DNA of 64,000 bases from Microbulbifer agarilyticus (GTDB taxonomy: Bacteria; Pseudomonadota; Gammaproteobacteria; Pseudomonadales; Cellvibrionaceae): the NCBI RefSeq assembly GCF_019800665.1, contig NZ_JAHVKO010000001.1, positions 124,001 to 188,000 of the forward strand, read 5' to 3'. Positions 28,258 to 36,908 of the stretch are shown here, piece after piece (the first letter of the stretch is position 1; every line of letters starts with the position of its first letter). The position numbers and the translations under genes were made by a program. Under the pieces are notes generated by a model. That model searched no databases and had not been told where the DNA came from. It saw only the letters and a list, made by a program, of their open reading frames with translations.

Positions 28258-31200
28258 ATGTCTACGTCCAATGTACGTAATCGCTTCCGTATGTCTGCAC
28301 TGTCAGTTGCGGTACTGTCCGTATGTGGCGGCCAAGCGCTTGCGCAGGAATCCGACGAACAAAACCAATACGAAGCACTTGAAGAAGTTCAGGTAACGGG
28401 CATCCGTGCAAGTATTGAAAAGTCTATTGATGACAAGCGCTACGGCGGTAATATCAAGGACACCATCAACGCCGAAGACATCGGCAAGACCACCGACCAG
28501 AACATCGCAGAAGCCCTGTCCCGCGTGACCGGTGTTTCCATGCAGACGGCGGACGGTGAGGGCACCACCATTACCGTACGTGGTGCAAACGCTCAGCAGA
28601 ACAACATTAGCCTGAACGGCGTGCAGCTCGGTGCGACCGACTTTAGCCAGGCGGTTGACCTCTCGTCCTATTCTGCTGATATCCTCTCCAAAATTGAGGT
28701 TGTAAAAACCCCGAGTGCGGATCACGATGAAGGCTCGCTAGGTGCCAACATTAATCTCGTATCGGCCAAGCCGCTCGAGGTTAACGAAGGCTTCAATATC
28801 AATTCCCAGGGTCGTTACAATGACCTGGCCGACGATCACGGCCATAAGATTTCGCAAACCTATACCGGTAAGTTTTTTGACGATACCTTCGGTGTTTTGC
28901 TTACTACTTTTGACGAATCAAGCAGCAGCCGAAAAGATCAATATCGCGCTGAAACTTTTACTACCTACACGTCTCGCATCGCACGCGACCAGAACGGCAA
29001 CATCGTTAATGATGTTACTGGTATTGTTCCTTCTTTCTCGAACCTGGAACTGGCGGAAAACCAGCGTGATCGCAAGGGTGTAAACGTAGCGCTGCAGTGG
29101 CAAGCGACTGATACCACTGAAGTTAATACCAACCTGAGCTGGAACGAACAGGATATCGAAGCGACTACTCATAGTATTCGCACCCGTATAGGTGATTACG
29201 GTAACAAGGTTGAGGGTGTTTCGACTCCGGGTCTTTTTCTTGATCCTGCCGAGTATAGTGATCCTCAGGAAGACTGGCACACATACGATACAGAGACTCG
29301 TACCTTCACCAAGATGTTGAACCGTGCTGCACTGGGTGACATCTCCCAGTCAGAGAACAAATTCAGCAACGTAAACAAAATTGCTGCCATCGATATCAGC
29401 CAAGAGATAGGCGATAGTGTGGTCGTTAGTGGCGGTATTGGTTATTCCAGCGCAGAGCAGATCCCTGATCAGTCGCTTTACGTAAACCTGCAAAACTACG
29501 CGAATATCAATGCGTGGGTACTGCAGCATGCAACTCCAGATGAACTTGAGCCGGTTGGCTTTGACTGTACTTCAGGCGTATGTGAGTTGGTTGGCGGTAC
29601 TGGGCAGCTTGATCAAGGTACTACCCAGTATCCAGAAACTGGTGCTGTCTGGGACAACTTCTCAACCACTGGTTTTAACCCGGATGATCTGGGTTCTCAG
29701 CATCTCTCCTATCTTGCCCGTACCGTGCGTGCAGTCGAAGATACTCAGAAAACCGCATACGTAGATGTAGACTGGGATGTGGATTTCGCTGGTGTTAATC
29801 GACTTGAATTTGGTGCGAAGATTTCCAACCGAGAAAAATTTGTCGATAACCAAACCGGTGCGTTCTTTTCGGTAGGAGAGGGCGTCGTAGTTGTAGACCC
29901 AGATACTGGCGTTCGAGTAGCTACCATTAACGGCCTTCAGGACATTCCTGGAACTTATATCCAAGAGGGTGAGTTCCCTGCAGATGACTTCATGGAGTCT
30001 CTCGGTTATAGCCGCAACAATATCACTGACGGCTGGACTACTATTTCTGCAGAAAAAGCATTCCTTGCTGCTCAGGGCAGTCCAGATGCGGGCTTTATTC
30101 CTGACGACACCGAGACCCGCTTTGCTGAGCTGGATAATCAGGCTGTTTACTTCAAGGCGAACTTCTCTTTCTTGGATGATCGCTTGAGTGGCGACGCTGG
30201 TTTGCGCTATGTGGAGACAGACGTATTTGCTAGCGGATATTCCGGTGTGACTTTCCAGAGTGACCCATTCAACCTTGGTCGTACTTTGGACCCAATTAAA
30301 TTGGCAGAACTACGGGATTCCTCTCTGCCAACCTGTGCTGATCCAGTATGGTACGGTGCGGACTGGAACGAGGAGATTCGTTGGTCGCGTGTAGATGGCC
30401 AGGGTTACGACACTCAGGGAACCGCAACCAAAGAAGACGATACTCCGCTACCCGATCAGGGGCCTTGTTACGACGCACGTGCTGAGCGTATCCACCCGGG
30501 AGATGGTGCTCCAGCGAGTAACTGGTGGTTGTGGCGTCACACTGACCTGTCTACCGAGCAGTACTATGTGTACGGTGAGCGTCGCTACGATGAAAATGGA
30601 CAGCTTCTGCCCACAGGTGATCTTAGCAAACGCTCTTTCGAGGTTGATGATGACCATACCTACCGTGTTTTGTTGCCAAGCTTGAACCTGAATTACGTGA
30701 TCAATGATGAGATGGTAGGTCGCTTGGCTCTGTCCAAAACTATGTCTCGTCCGCAGATCGATTCCCTACGTCCTGGCTTTAAAGTTACTGAAAGCGTTTG
30801 GGGTGGATTTGATCGTCCAGGAAACGTGGTGACCCTGACGAATACCAAGCTGGACCCTCTCGAATCCAATAACCTGGATATTGCATTTGAGTGGTACTTT
30901 GCTGAGAACTCCCTGTTGGCGGCTGGACTTTTCTACAAGGACATGACCAACTTTGAAGAGTCTCAAACCATTGTTACTTACCTAGATGATCTGCGTGATC
31001 TCGGTTTGAACGAGAACGGTGAACCCTACAGTACTGCCGATCTGATTAAGAGTGAAGATGACCTCGAAGGCTGTATGCCGCGTCGTATCCTGAATTTTGG
31101 TGAGTTGGCTGAAGACTGGGTTTACTCTGACGATTTGAGTCAATTGTGTGCGCAGTTCCAGACCACGCAGATTAACAATGGTAAGGGCGCCGAGATCCTG

Positions 31201-31752
31201 GGTGCCGAATTCCAGTACACGCAAACCTACGACATGCTGCCGGGTGTGTTTGCTGGCTTGGGTACCATGTTTAACTATACATATCAGGATAGTGCCTACG
31301 ATCAAGAGGTATCTTCTCTCGATCCGAACATTGTCTTGCCGGAGCTGCCGGTAGCCTATACCCCAGAGCATAGCTATAACGCGACTGTTTTCTGGGAGCA
31401 AAATGGTCACCAGCTTCGATTGGCTTACCAGGGTACCTCCGACCAGCTGGCAAATCGTAGCTGGAACAACGGTTCCCTTTGGCAGGAGGGTCGTAATACC
31501 TTGGACTTCTCGGCCACCTATGCAGTCAACGACAACTTCGATGTGTACTTCCAGGCTACAAACCTGACTGACTCTGAAGTGCGCACCTATTTCACCAGCC
31601 GCTTTATGGACCTGGGTGATGTCGATGCGAGTGGTGCTCCGGTTTACTACGATGAGGGTAACCCCCTCGATGGTGATGCAACCAAAGGTCGCACCGAAAT
31701 CGAGTACAAGACTGGTCGTGCGTTCCGCGTGGGTGTACAGGCACGCTTTTAA
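28258..31752 (+). CDS. TonB-dependent receptor, TIGR01782-like, 1164 residues
   Basis: A large outer-membrane receptor for the agar region. The ATG at 28258 gives a signal peptide ending GQALAQ, followed by LEEVQVTGIRASIEKSIDDKR, the plug segments INAEDIGKTTDQNIAEALSR and VTGVSMQTADGEG, and a long barrel ending FRVGVQARF. The family form often ends DIGKFPD; here it reads DIGKTTD, so the two large receptors in the window are clearly not copies of each other. It stands alone between its own promoter with a perfect agar palindrome and a strong terminator, next to the GH86 agarase. Uptake of large agar oligosaccharides is likely; the exact ligand cannot be read. Confidence 0.95.
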   Translation: MSTSNVRNRFRMSALSVAVLSVCGGQALAQESDEQNQYEALEEVQVTGIRASIEKSIDDKRYGGNIKDTINAEDIGKTTDQNIAEALSRVTGVSMQTADGEGTTITVRGANAQQNNISLNGVQLGATDFSQAVDLSSYSADILSKIEVVKTPSADHDEGSLGANINLVSAKPLEVNEGFNINSQGRYNDLADDHGHKISQTYTGKFFDDTFGVLLTTFDESSSSRKDQYRAETFTTYTSRIARDQNGNIVNDVTGIVPSFSNLELAENQRDRKGVNVALQWQATDTTEVNTNLSWNEQDIEATTHSIRTRIGDYGNKVEGVSTPGLFLDPAEYSDPQEDWHTYDTETRTFTKMLNRAALGDISQSENKFSNVNKIAAIDISQEIGDSVVVSGGIGYSSAEQIPDQSLYVNLQNYANINAWVLQHATPDELEPVGFDCTSGVCELVGGTGQLDQGTTQYPETGAVWDNFSTTGFNPDDLGSQHLSYLARTVRAVEDTQKTAYVDVDWDVDFAGVNRLEFGAKISNREKFVDNQTGAFFSVGEGVVVVDPDTGVRVATINGLQDIPGTYIQEGEFPADDFMESLGYSRNNITDGWTTISAEKAFLAAQGSPDAGFIPDDTETRFAELDNQAVYFKANFSFLDDRLSGDAGLRYVETDVFASGYSGVTFQSDPFNLGRTLDPIKLAELRDSSLPTCADPVWYGADWNEEIRWSRVDGQGYDTQGTATKEDDTPLPDQGPCYDARAERIHPGDGAPASNWWLWRHTDLSTEQYYVYGERRYDENGQLLPTGDLSKRSFEVDDDHTYRVLLPSLNLNYVINDEMVGRLALSKTMSRPQIDSLRPGFKVTESVWGGFDRPGNVVTLTNTKLDPLESNNLDIAFEWYFAENSLLAAGLFYKDMTNFEESQTIVTYLDDLRDLGLNENGEPYSTADLIKSEDDLEGCMPRRILNFGELAEDWVYSDDLSQLCAQFQTTQINNGKGAEILGAEFQYTQTYDMLPGVFAGLGTMFNYTYQDSAYDQEVSSLDPNIVLPELPVAYTPEHSYNATVFWEQNGHQLRLAYQGTSDQLANRSWNNGSLWQEGRNTLDFSATYAVNDNFDVYFQATNLTDSEVRTYFTSRFMDLGDVDASGAPVYYDEGNPLDGDATKGRTEIEYKTGRAFRVGVQARF

Positions 31753-31780
31753 GTCCTCTTAGCAATTATTGTCATTGCTT

Positions 31781-31815
31781 GGCCGCGTCTGGAAACAGGC
31801 GCGGCCTTTTGTTTT
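31781..31815 (+). terminator. Intrinsic terminator of the 1164-residue receptor
   Basis: GGCCGCG (31781-31787) pairs with CGCGGCC (31800-31806), extended by imperfect inner pairs, followed by TTTTGTTTT. This is a classical Rho-independent terminator 28 bases after the stop codon. Confidence 0.9.
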
Positions 31816-31917
31816 GGGGTTGCAGATGATGCGCTATTCCGAAGCTGCGAATAGGCCAAATTTTCCGCTACAGTCTCTCAGGATTTCTATAGCTCTTTGA
31901 GAGAAGTCAGTCCTTAG

Positions 31918-32142
31918 TATCCATATAAACTTCCAGCTGCACTGAGTGATAAGGATCAATTTCATATTGAAAAAGGGTTGTTCTACGGATTCATTCAAAA
32001 GTTGAAAATTTTTACCGCGGGATTTTATTGGGAATATGGCAGTGGTAAAAAGTTTTGGTGTGACGAAAAGGTTACCTACCAGAATCCAGGTGTATATGTT
32101 TCTGAGGAACTGGAGTGTTCCATTTTTTTATTAGTGGAATAG
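31918..32142 (+). pseudogene. Possible gene remnant, 74 codons without a start
   Basis: A frame open from 31918 to a TAG at 32140-32142 encodes a protein-like, aromatic- and lysine-rich peptide, including GFIQKLKIFTAGFYWEYG and VTYQNPGVYVSEEL. It has no ATG or GTG start in frame and no ribosome site, and a stop (TAG) precedes it directly. I recognise no family. The composition looks more like a real protein than random noise, so a decayed gene end is possible, but chance is not excluded in such A/T-rich sequence. Confidence 0.25.
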
Positions 32143-32316
32143 TGCTGTATTTCTGGCTCTGGAGTGCCCTCTAATTTAGGGGCAGATCAACACCCTCTCC
32201 ATTCTGTCCAACTGATATTCCGAGCCGTCTAATCTAATTCCTGTGTTCTATGCTTGCCTATTTCTACGGAAGTATAGGTTTCCTATTGAATAGTTTTAGT
32301 TGAGTCTTTCTGGGCA

Positions 32317-32347
32317 ACAAAAAAGCCCACAGACAGAGCTGTGGGCT
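32317..32347 (-). terminator. Intrinsic terminator of the GH86 agarase gene
   Basis: Read on the minus strand, AGCCCACAG and CTGTGGGCT (32324-32332 and 32339-32347) form a 9-bp stem followed by TTTTTTG. It lies 73 bases after the stop of the minus-strand GH86 gene. Confidence 0.88.
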
Positions 32348-32419
32348 TAACAGTACCGGTATTGAATTTATATTCGCGATACCGAATTTTCTAGAGCTTT
32401 TCGGCTACTTTTTTCGTCT

Positions 32420-35400
32420 TTAGTTACGCACAGGCGCCGCACTAAACTCCTTGATCACCAGGTTTGCAACCGCCAACTGGCCATCGTGGCGGAAGTCCAC
32501 CGCAATGGTGTTGTTGGCTTGCAGCAGTTCAACAGGCACAGGAATTTCCAGTGTGTTGAAGTAGCGTTCGGCGTTGTTTGCCCGGCGGCCACGCCAGTCA
32601 ATGGGTGTTTCGACCACTTCACCATTCACGGTGAGAGACACAATGCCGAGGTTGGTGTCGACCTTGTCGTCTTCATCCGGATAGAGTGCCACGGTCAGGC
32701 GCAGTTGCGCTTCAGCGTAACCTGCAGGTACCGACACATTGTTAATACTCAGTGTCTTGGCACCGCCGGCCACGGCAATGCGGTGCGGTTCACTGCCACC
32801 ACTTACGCTGTTACCGAAGTACTTCTTCTCATCCATGGACTGGTTGATAGCGATGTTGTTACCCAGGGTGTAGCGCAGAACAACCGTTGCATCGGCACCC
32901 AGTGTCAGTGTGCTCGGGGCTTGCTGCATGTGGTGACGATCGGTCACGGTGTCATAGCTGCTGTCGTAACGCATATTACGCATTTCAACATTCTGTACTG
33001 CAGTGCCGCCAAGACCTGCCACATTCAGGTTGATGGTAGTGGCATAGGTCTCCAGATTGTTGATGATGACGAACAGTTCGTTGCCGTTTACGTAGGACTG
33101 CACCTGTACGTCCGCATCGGTGGAAACACTGTCTACACGGGTACCGTCGACATCCGCCCACAGTTCGAAGAACTGGATGTAGTCGGACCACTTCCACTCG
33201 TCACTGTTCAACGCAGTCTCTTTCATCAGGCTGTAGTGGTAGGGCGCAGTACAGGTGCGTACTTCGTCATAGCCACAGCCGAATGGCTTATAGCCCCACA
33301 GCGGTTTCGCCGGGGTGAACGGCATGGACTTGATGACATAATCCGGACGCTCCAGAATCTGCATAAACATGGCGTTGAAGGATTTCATCACCTCAGACTC
33401 GTAGCGATTGTTGTGCACCAGGTAGTCCCAGCCACCCTGTACCGCACCGTACTCAGACAGCACGATAGGCTTACGGTTGGCTTCACCGTTTTGGTAAACG
33501 TCGTACCACTCCATCATGTCCAGCATGGCGTGCAGGTGACCGTTACGGCGCAATACCGACATGTTGTCGCCATCGACACCGGGCCAGTCATAGACGTGTA
33601 CCGCGTAGAAGTCCATGTTGTGGCCGGCAGCATCCATAAAGCCTTTCCACATCACATCCCACTGATACCAGTCTTGGTCGCGGGTATCGTCCACTGTGGT
33701 AGCCATCGCATTCTCAAAGAAGGCTTCGGCAGCGGCTTCCGCCTCCGGATCTTCGTCGGTAATCCACTGTGCGTAGTTATCGTCTCCAAAGCGAGAAATA
33801 CCATCGCGACGATAGAAGTCGTGCTGACCCCAGGTCATGCCACCGATCAACGGTGCTTCATTCCCGAGCTTCGCACGGATTTCCTGCGCTACGAGGTTGT
33901 GGTATTCCCACAGCGCTTCCTGGTTAGTGACCATGAACTTACCGGTTTTCATTTCCATGTCCGGTTCGTTGATCACTTCCCAGTACTTCGGCATTGGATC
34001 ACCAATGAAGCCGTTACTGCTGTTGGCGTAGTAGTGCTTCAGGTACTGGCCCATCCATGCGGCGGAGGTCTGGATATCCATCGGCTGCCAGTTGTGCCAG
34101 GTCTTCCCGTTGTCGTACCAGCTCAGTGTCGGGTAGGTGGGGTGTGGGTTGGTACCGGCGATCAGTTCGGTGCTTTCCGGGCTGAAGCGCTTGTAGAAGG
34201 CATTGGCTTCATAGTTTTCACGCAGCTCCTGCCCGCGTGTCACCATGTAGTCCATATCCGGCCAGTTTTCCTTGTTCGGGTCTTCCTTGGTATCCGAGAA
34301 CTTCCAGGTAGCAGTACCGTTGTCGCGCCCGAGGGTCACGTCGAGGGTATTTAACAGGTAGTTCAGCTTGTCAGAATGACCAACCCAGTCCTGCTCATAG
34401 ATCGCAGTGTGCGCTGTGATATGCCGTGCGCGACCAAAGTCGGATACGCCGTTAACACTATGTGCGATGTTGGCATTTACCGTGACGGTAGCGCTGTGGG
34501 TATTACCAACTTGTGCGGCAGAACAGCCGGACTCATTGGCAAACGCACCGGCGGCAGTAGACGGGCAGTTGTCCGCGCTGTCTGCAACACCATCGCTATC
34601 GCTGTCTGAGAAACCACTACAGCCCATCGGGTCAACGTTTTGACCGTACGGGGTGTTGGGACATTGATCCGTCGTGTTGAGTACGCCGTCGAAGTCGTCG
34701 TCGTCACCACCGGGGCTCGCACAGCCTACGGCATTCACGAATTCGCCAGGTCCGGTAGTAGGACATTGGTCTTCCGCATCGTTTATACCATCTTCATCGG
34801 TATCCAGCTGCGAGGGCGCACAGCCGACACTATTGGCGGTTTCCGCTGGGTCTGTGCTCGGGCATTGGTCGCTAACATCCGGAGTACCGTCGCCGTCACC
34901 GTCGAGGTTCAGGTCAGCATCACCCACGCGTTCGAAAATGGCGTAGTCGATATTGAACTGGAAGTCCTCGCTGCCGGCACCGTAAATACGGATGGTCAGG
35001 TCGCCGGCAAACAGGTTCACTTCGCTGGAAGCATTTACCAGATAGAAGCTATCCCAGTCACCTTGGCTCACCACATCGGTGGTGTTTTTGATCACCAGCT
35101 CACCTTCGTGGTCGGTGGCCATCAGTCCAACCGCCGTGCCGGAAGTATTTCCGGTACCCACATAGAACTTCGGACGGTACAAGCCGGATTGATCCAGACT
35201 CAGGTTGTATTCCAGGTAGTCACCACTGTTGAAGTAGTTGACGGCCATACCACCGTTGATGGCATAGGATTCGATATCGCCACCTACTACATGGGCGCTT
35301 TCTGCCTGCAAGGTAAAGGTTCCGGAAACCGGGCTGCCGTTACCGGGCGAGGTACCACCAGAACTGGAGCTGGAGGAGGAACCGCCGGAGCTGGAGGAAC

Positions 35401-36526
35401 TCGAGGAGGAACTGGAAGAGGAGCTCGACGAAGAACTGGAGCTGCTGCCGCCGGAACTGGACGAACTGCTCGACGAACTACTTGAAGAACTGGACGAACT
35501 ACTCGAAGAACTGCTGGAGGAAGAACCACCGGTATACGCAAACTCCATGCGGTCCAGGTTCCACTGCCAATCATTACTACCACCGCCGTACACGCGAATT
35601 TGTTGGCTGCCTGCTGGCAGGTATACGGTACCCGCGGCTTGCGGTTGGAAGTTGTCCCAGCCGATGTTCGGGACATTGGTTTGTGCCAAAGTCTGCCAGC
35701 TTCCGCTGCTGTTTAGCTGGAAATCAATCTGCGCGCCGTTCACCGCAGTGCCGGCGAAGTAGGTCAGGTCGTAGTTGCCCGCCTGAGGTACAGAAACGGA
35801 GTATTCCGCGTAGTCACCTTTATTGACGTAATTAATCGCGGTCGCGCCATTGGCCGAGTACACGCTGATTTTTTGCGGCTGGCCGTCGGCATAAGTACCG
35901 CCAACCTGCGCGAAGCTTTCTGCTTCCACGGTAAATTCCGTGCTGCCACCGCCGCTGCTGGAACTGCTAGAGCCACCGCTGGAGCTGCTGCTCGAACTTG
36001 AGCTGCTGCTAGAGCCGCCGGTGCTGACGAGAGTCAGTTCCAGGGCATCCAGGTTCCACTGCCAGTCGTTGCTGCCAGAGCCAACAACCCGCAGGTTAAT
36101 AGTGCCCTCTGGAAGCGCAACGTTACCTGCATCCAGCGGCTGGAAGTTGTCCCAGTGGCCAGCAGGTACCGCTTTCTTGGCCAGGGATGTCCAGCTGCTG
36201 CCGGAGCCGACCTGGAAATCGATCTCCGCACCAGAGGTCATGCTGGTACCGATCAGGTATTGCAGGTTATAGGTGCCTGCTTCTGCAACTTGCAGGACAT
36301 ATTCGGCGTAATCACCACGGTTTACGTAGTTAATGGCGGTCACACCATTCACATTGTAAACACTGATTTTTTGAGGCTGGCCATCGGCGTAGGTGCCGCC
36401 GACGCTGCTGAATGATTCAGCCTCTATTCGATAGTCTGCTGCGGTTGCAACAGTACTGAAGGCGAGGCCTGCTGCCAGCACAGACTGTGCCAGTACCAGG
36501 GGGCGCCTGGGGTAGGGGAGTTTCAT
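32420..36526 (-). CDS. GH86 beta-agarase (or porphyranase) with three CBM6 modules and thrombospondin type 3 repeats
   Basis: A 1368-residue secreted enzyme. In order: signal peptide (1-29); CBM6 (about 32-166); serine linker; CBM6 (198-332); long serine linker (334-390); a third, more divergent CBM6 (402-533); thrombospondin type 3 repeats with DxDxDGxxD calcium loops (536-668); GH86 catalytic domain (about 675 to the end). Likely acid/base is Glu853 in YWEVINEPD, and the nucleophile Glu1024 in VLSEYGAV. Three CBM6 modules in front of GH86 recall agarase AgaO of Microbulbifer, though I cannot align them here. It would cut agarose (or porphyran) outside the cell while CBM6 modules hold chain ends. 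The promoter at 36701-36745 carries an agar palindrome. Confidence 0.93.
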   Translation of the reverse strand: MKLPYPRRPLVLAQSVLAAGLAFSTVATAADYRIEAESFSSVGGTYADGQPQKISVYNVNGVTAINYVNRGDYAEYVLQVAEAGTYNLQYLIGTSMTSGAEIDFQVGSGSSWTSLAKKAVPAGHWDNFQPLDAGNVALPEGTINLRVVGSGSNDWQWNLDALELTLVSTGGSSSSSSSSSSSSGGSSSSSSGGGSTEFTVEAESFAQVGGTYADGQPQKISVYSANGATAINYVNKGDYAEYSVSVPQAGNYDLTYFAGTAVNGAQIDFQLNSSGSWQTLAQTNVPNIGWDNFQPQAAGTVYLPAGSQQIRVYGGGSNDWQWNLDRMEFAYTGGSSSSSSSSSSSSSSSSSSSSSSSSGGSSSSSSSSSSSSSSSSSSSSGGSSSSSSSGGTSPGNGSPVSGTFTLQAESAHVVGGDIESYAINGGMAVNYFNSGDYLEYNLSLDQSGLYRPKFYVGTGNTSGTAVGLMATDHEGELVIKNTTDVVSQGDWDSFYLVNASSEVNLFAGDLTIRIYGAGSEDFQFNIDYAIFERVGDADLNLDGDGDGTPDVSDQCPSTDPAETANSVGCAPSQLDTDEDGINDAEDQCPTTGPGEFVNAVGCASPGGDDDDFDGVLNTTDQCPNTPYGQNVDPMGCSGFSDSDSDGVADSADNCPSTAAGAFANESGCSAAQVGNTHSATVTVNANIAHSVNGVSDFGRARHITAHTAIYEQDWVGHSDKLNYLLNTLDVTLGRDNGTATWKFSDTKEDPNKENWPDMDYMVTRGQELRENYEANAFYKRFSPESTELIAGTNPHPTYPTLSWYDNGKTWHNWQPMDIQTSAAWMGQYLKHYYANSSNGFIGDPMPKYWEVINEPDMEMKTGKFMVTNQEALWEYHNLVAQEIRAKLGNEAPLIGGMTWGQHDFYRRDGISRFGDDNYAQWITDEDPEAEAAAEAFFENAMATTVDDTRDQDWYQWDVMWKGFMDAAGHNMDFYAVHVYDWPGVDGDNMSVLRRNGHLHAMLDMMEWYDVYQNGEANRKPIVLSEYGAVQGGWDYLVHNNRYESEVMKSFNAMFMQILERPDYVIKSMPFTPAKPLWGYKPFGCGYDEVRTCTAPYHYSLMKETALNSDEWKWSDYIQFFELWADVDGTRVDSVSTDADVQVQSYVNGNELFVIINNLETYATTINLNVAGLGGTAVQNVEMRNMRYDSSYDTVTDRHHMQQAPSTLTLGADATVVLRYTLGNNIAINQSMDEKKYFGNSVSGGSEPHRIAVAGGAKTLSINNVSVPAGYAEAQLRLTVALYPDEDDKVDTNLGIVSLTVNGEVVETPIDWRGRRANNAERYFNTLEIPVPVELLQANNTIAVDFRHDGQLAVANLVIKEFSAAPVRN
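35357..35527 (-). repeat. Long serine/glycine linker coding repeat
   Basis: This stretch encodes residues 334-390 of the GH86 agarase, almost all serine with GG breaks. A shorter one (residues 170-196) is at 35939-36019. All six serine codons are mixed, so the DNA is not a simple tandem repeat. Such linkers are usual in cellvibrionad secreted hydrolases and separate binding from catalytic modules. Confidence 0.85.
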
Positions 36527-36700
36527 CGCTTGCTCCGGGATCGAGACACGGTACCGCTTGTGTCGTTTTTATTTTTGAACCGCTCTGGCGTTTCGCCGAT
36601 ACCTCGAAATGGCAAAGCGCACAGGAAGTGGCTTTGAATTGACCGTAGTTGCCGCATCCAGGTGATTAGAATTGCTGTTGGATAAACGGCGGCTGTTAGC

Positions 36701-36745
36701 GTTATATCTACGGGCGCGACTATTTAACAATAAACTGTTAACAAT
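36701..36745 (-). promoter_or_regulatory. Promoter of GH86 agarase with agar-regulon palindrome, site 4
   Basis: On the minus strand the palindrome ATTGTTAACAGT (36734-36745) is followed by a -35-like TTGTTA (complement of 36725-36730), an 18-base spacer and a good -10 box TATAAC (complement of 36701-36706). The start codon lies about 175 bases downstream of the -10 box, so the mRNA leader is long. Confidence 0.65.
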
Positions 36746-36844
36746 CGACAATATGATGGGCGGGAATTTTGCCCGTTTTTTCGCGTTTTTTCAGAAATGC
36801 GAACTGGTACTGGAGGATGGTTTGACTTGGAGTGGAGATGGAAA

Positions 36845-36873
36845 CCAGGCCGGCAGCAAGGCTGCCGGTCTGG
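36845..36873 (-). terminator. Hairpin after the second GH86 gene
   Basis: CCAGGCCGGCAGC (36845-36857) and GCTGCCGGTCTGG (36861-36873) form a 13-bp stem with one G-U pair and a 3-base loop, 36 bases after the stop of the minus-strand GH86 lipoprotein. The run after it on the minus strand is TTTCC, not a full U-tract. Confidence 0.55.
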
Positions 36874-36908
36874 CGAAAGAGTCAAAATTTTGCAGAAAAA
36901 AGAATGAA

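Larger units (their letters stand above)
31753..32419. other. 667-base gap with two terminators and an orphan open frame
   Basis: This A/T-rich gap separates the receptor (plus) from the GH86 agarase (minus). It contains the two terminators listed separately and one stop-free frame at 31918-32142. The rest shows no ribosome site or recognisable gene. Confidence 0.6.
36527..36908. other. 382-base gap upstream of GH86 agarase
   Basis: It contains the minus-strand promoter and palindrome of the downstream GH86 gene and a hairpin that ends the upstream GH86 gene. Short frames in the gap have no ribosome site; I see no further gene. Confidence 0.6.

Noticed and set aside
32486..34354. 622-codon plus-strand frame opposite the GH86 agarase
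   Set aside because: Antisense shadow of the GH86 catalytic domain, with composition (Val/His/Arg-rich) typical of such shadows.
35357..36019. Serine-rich stretches as a CRISPR or tandem DNA repeat
   Set aside because: They are in-frame serine linkers with mixed codons, no regular repeat unit or spacers.
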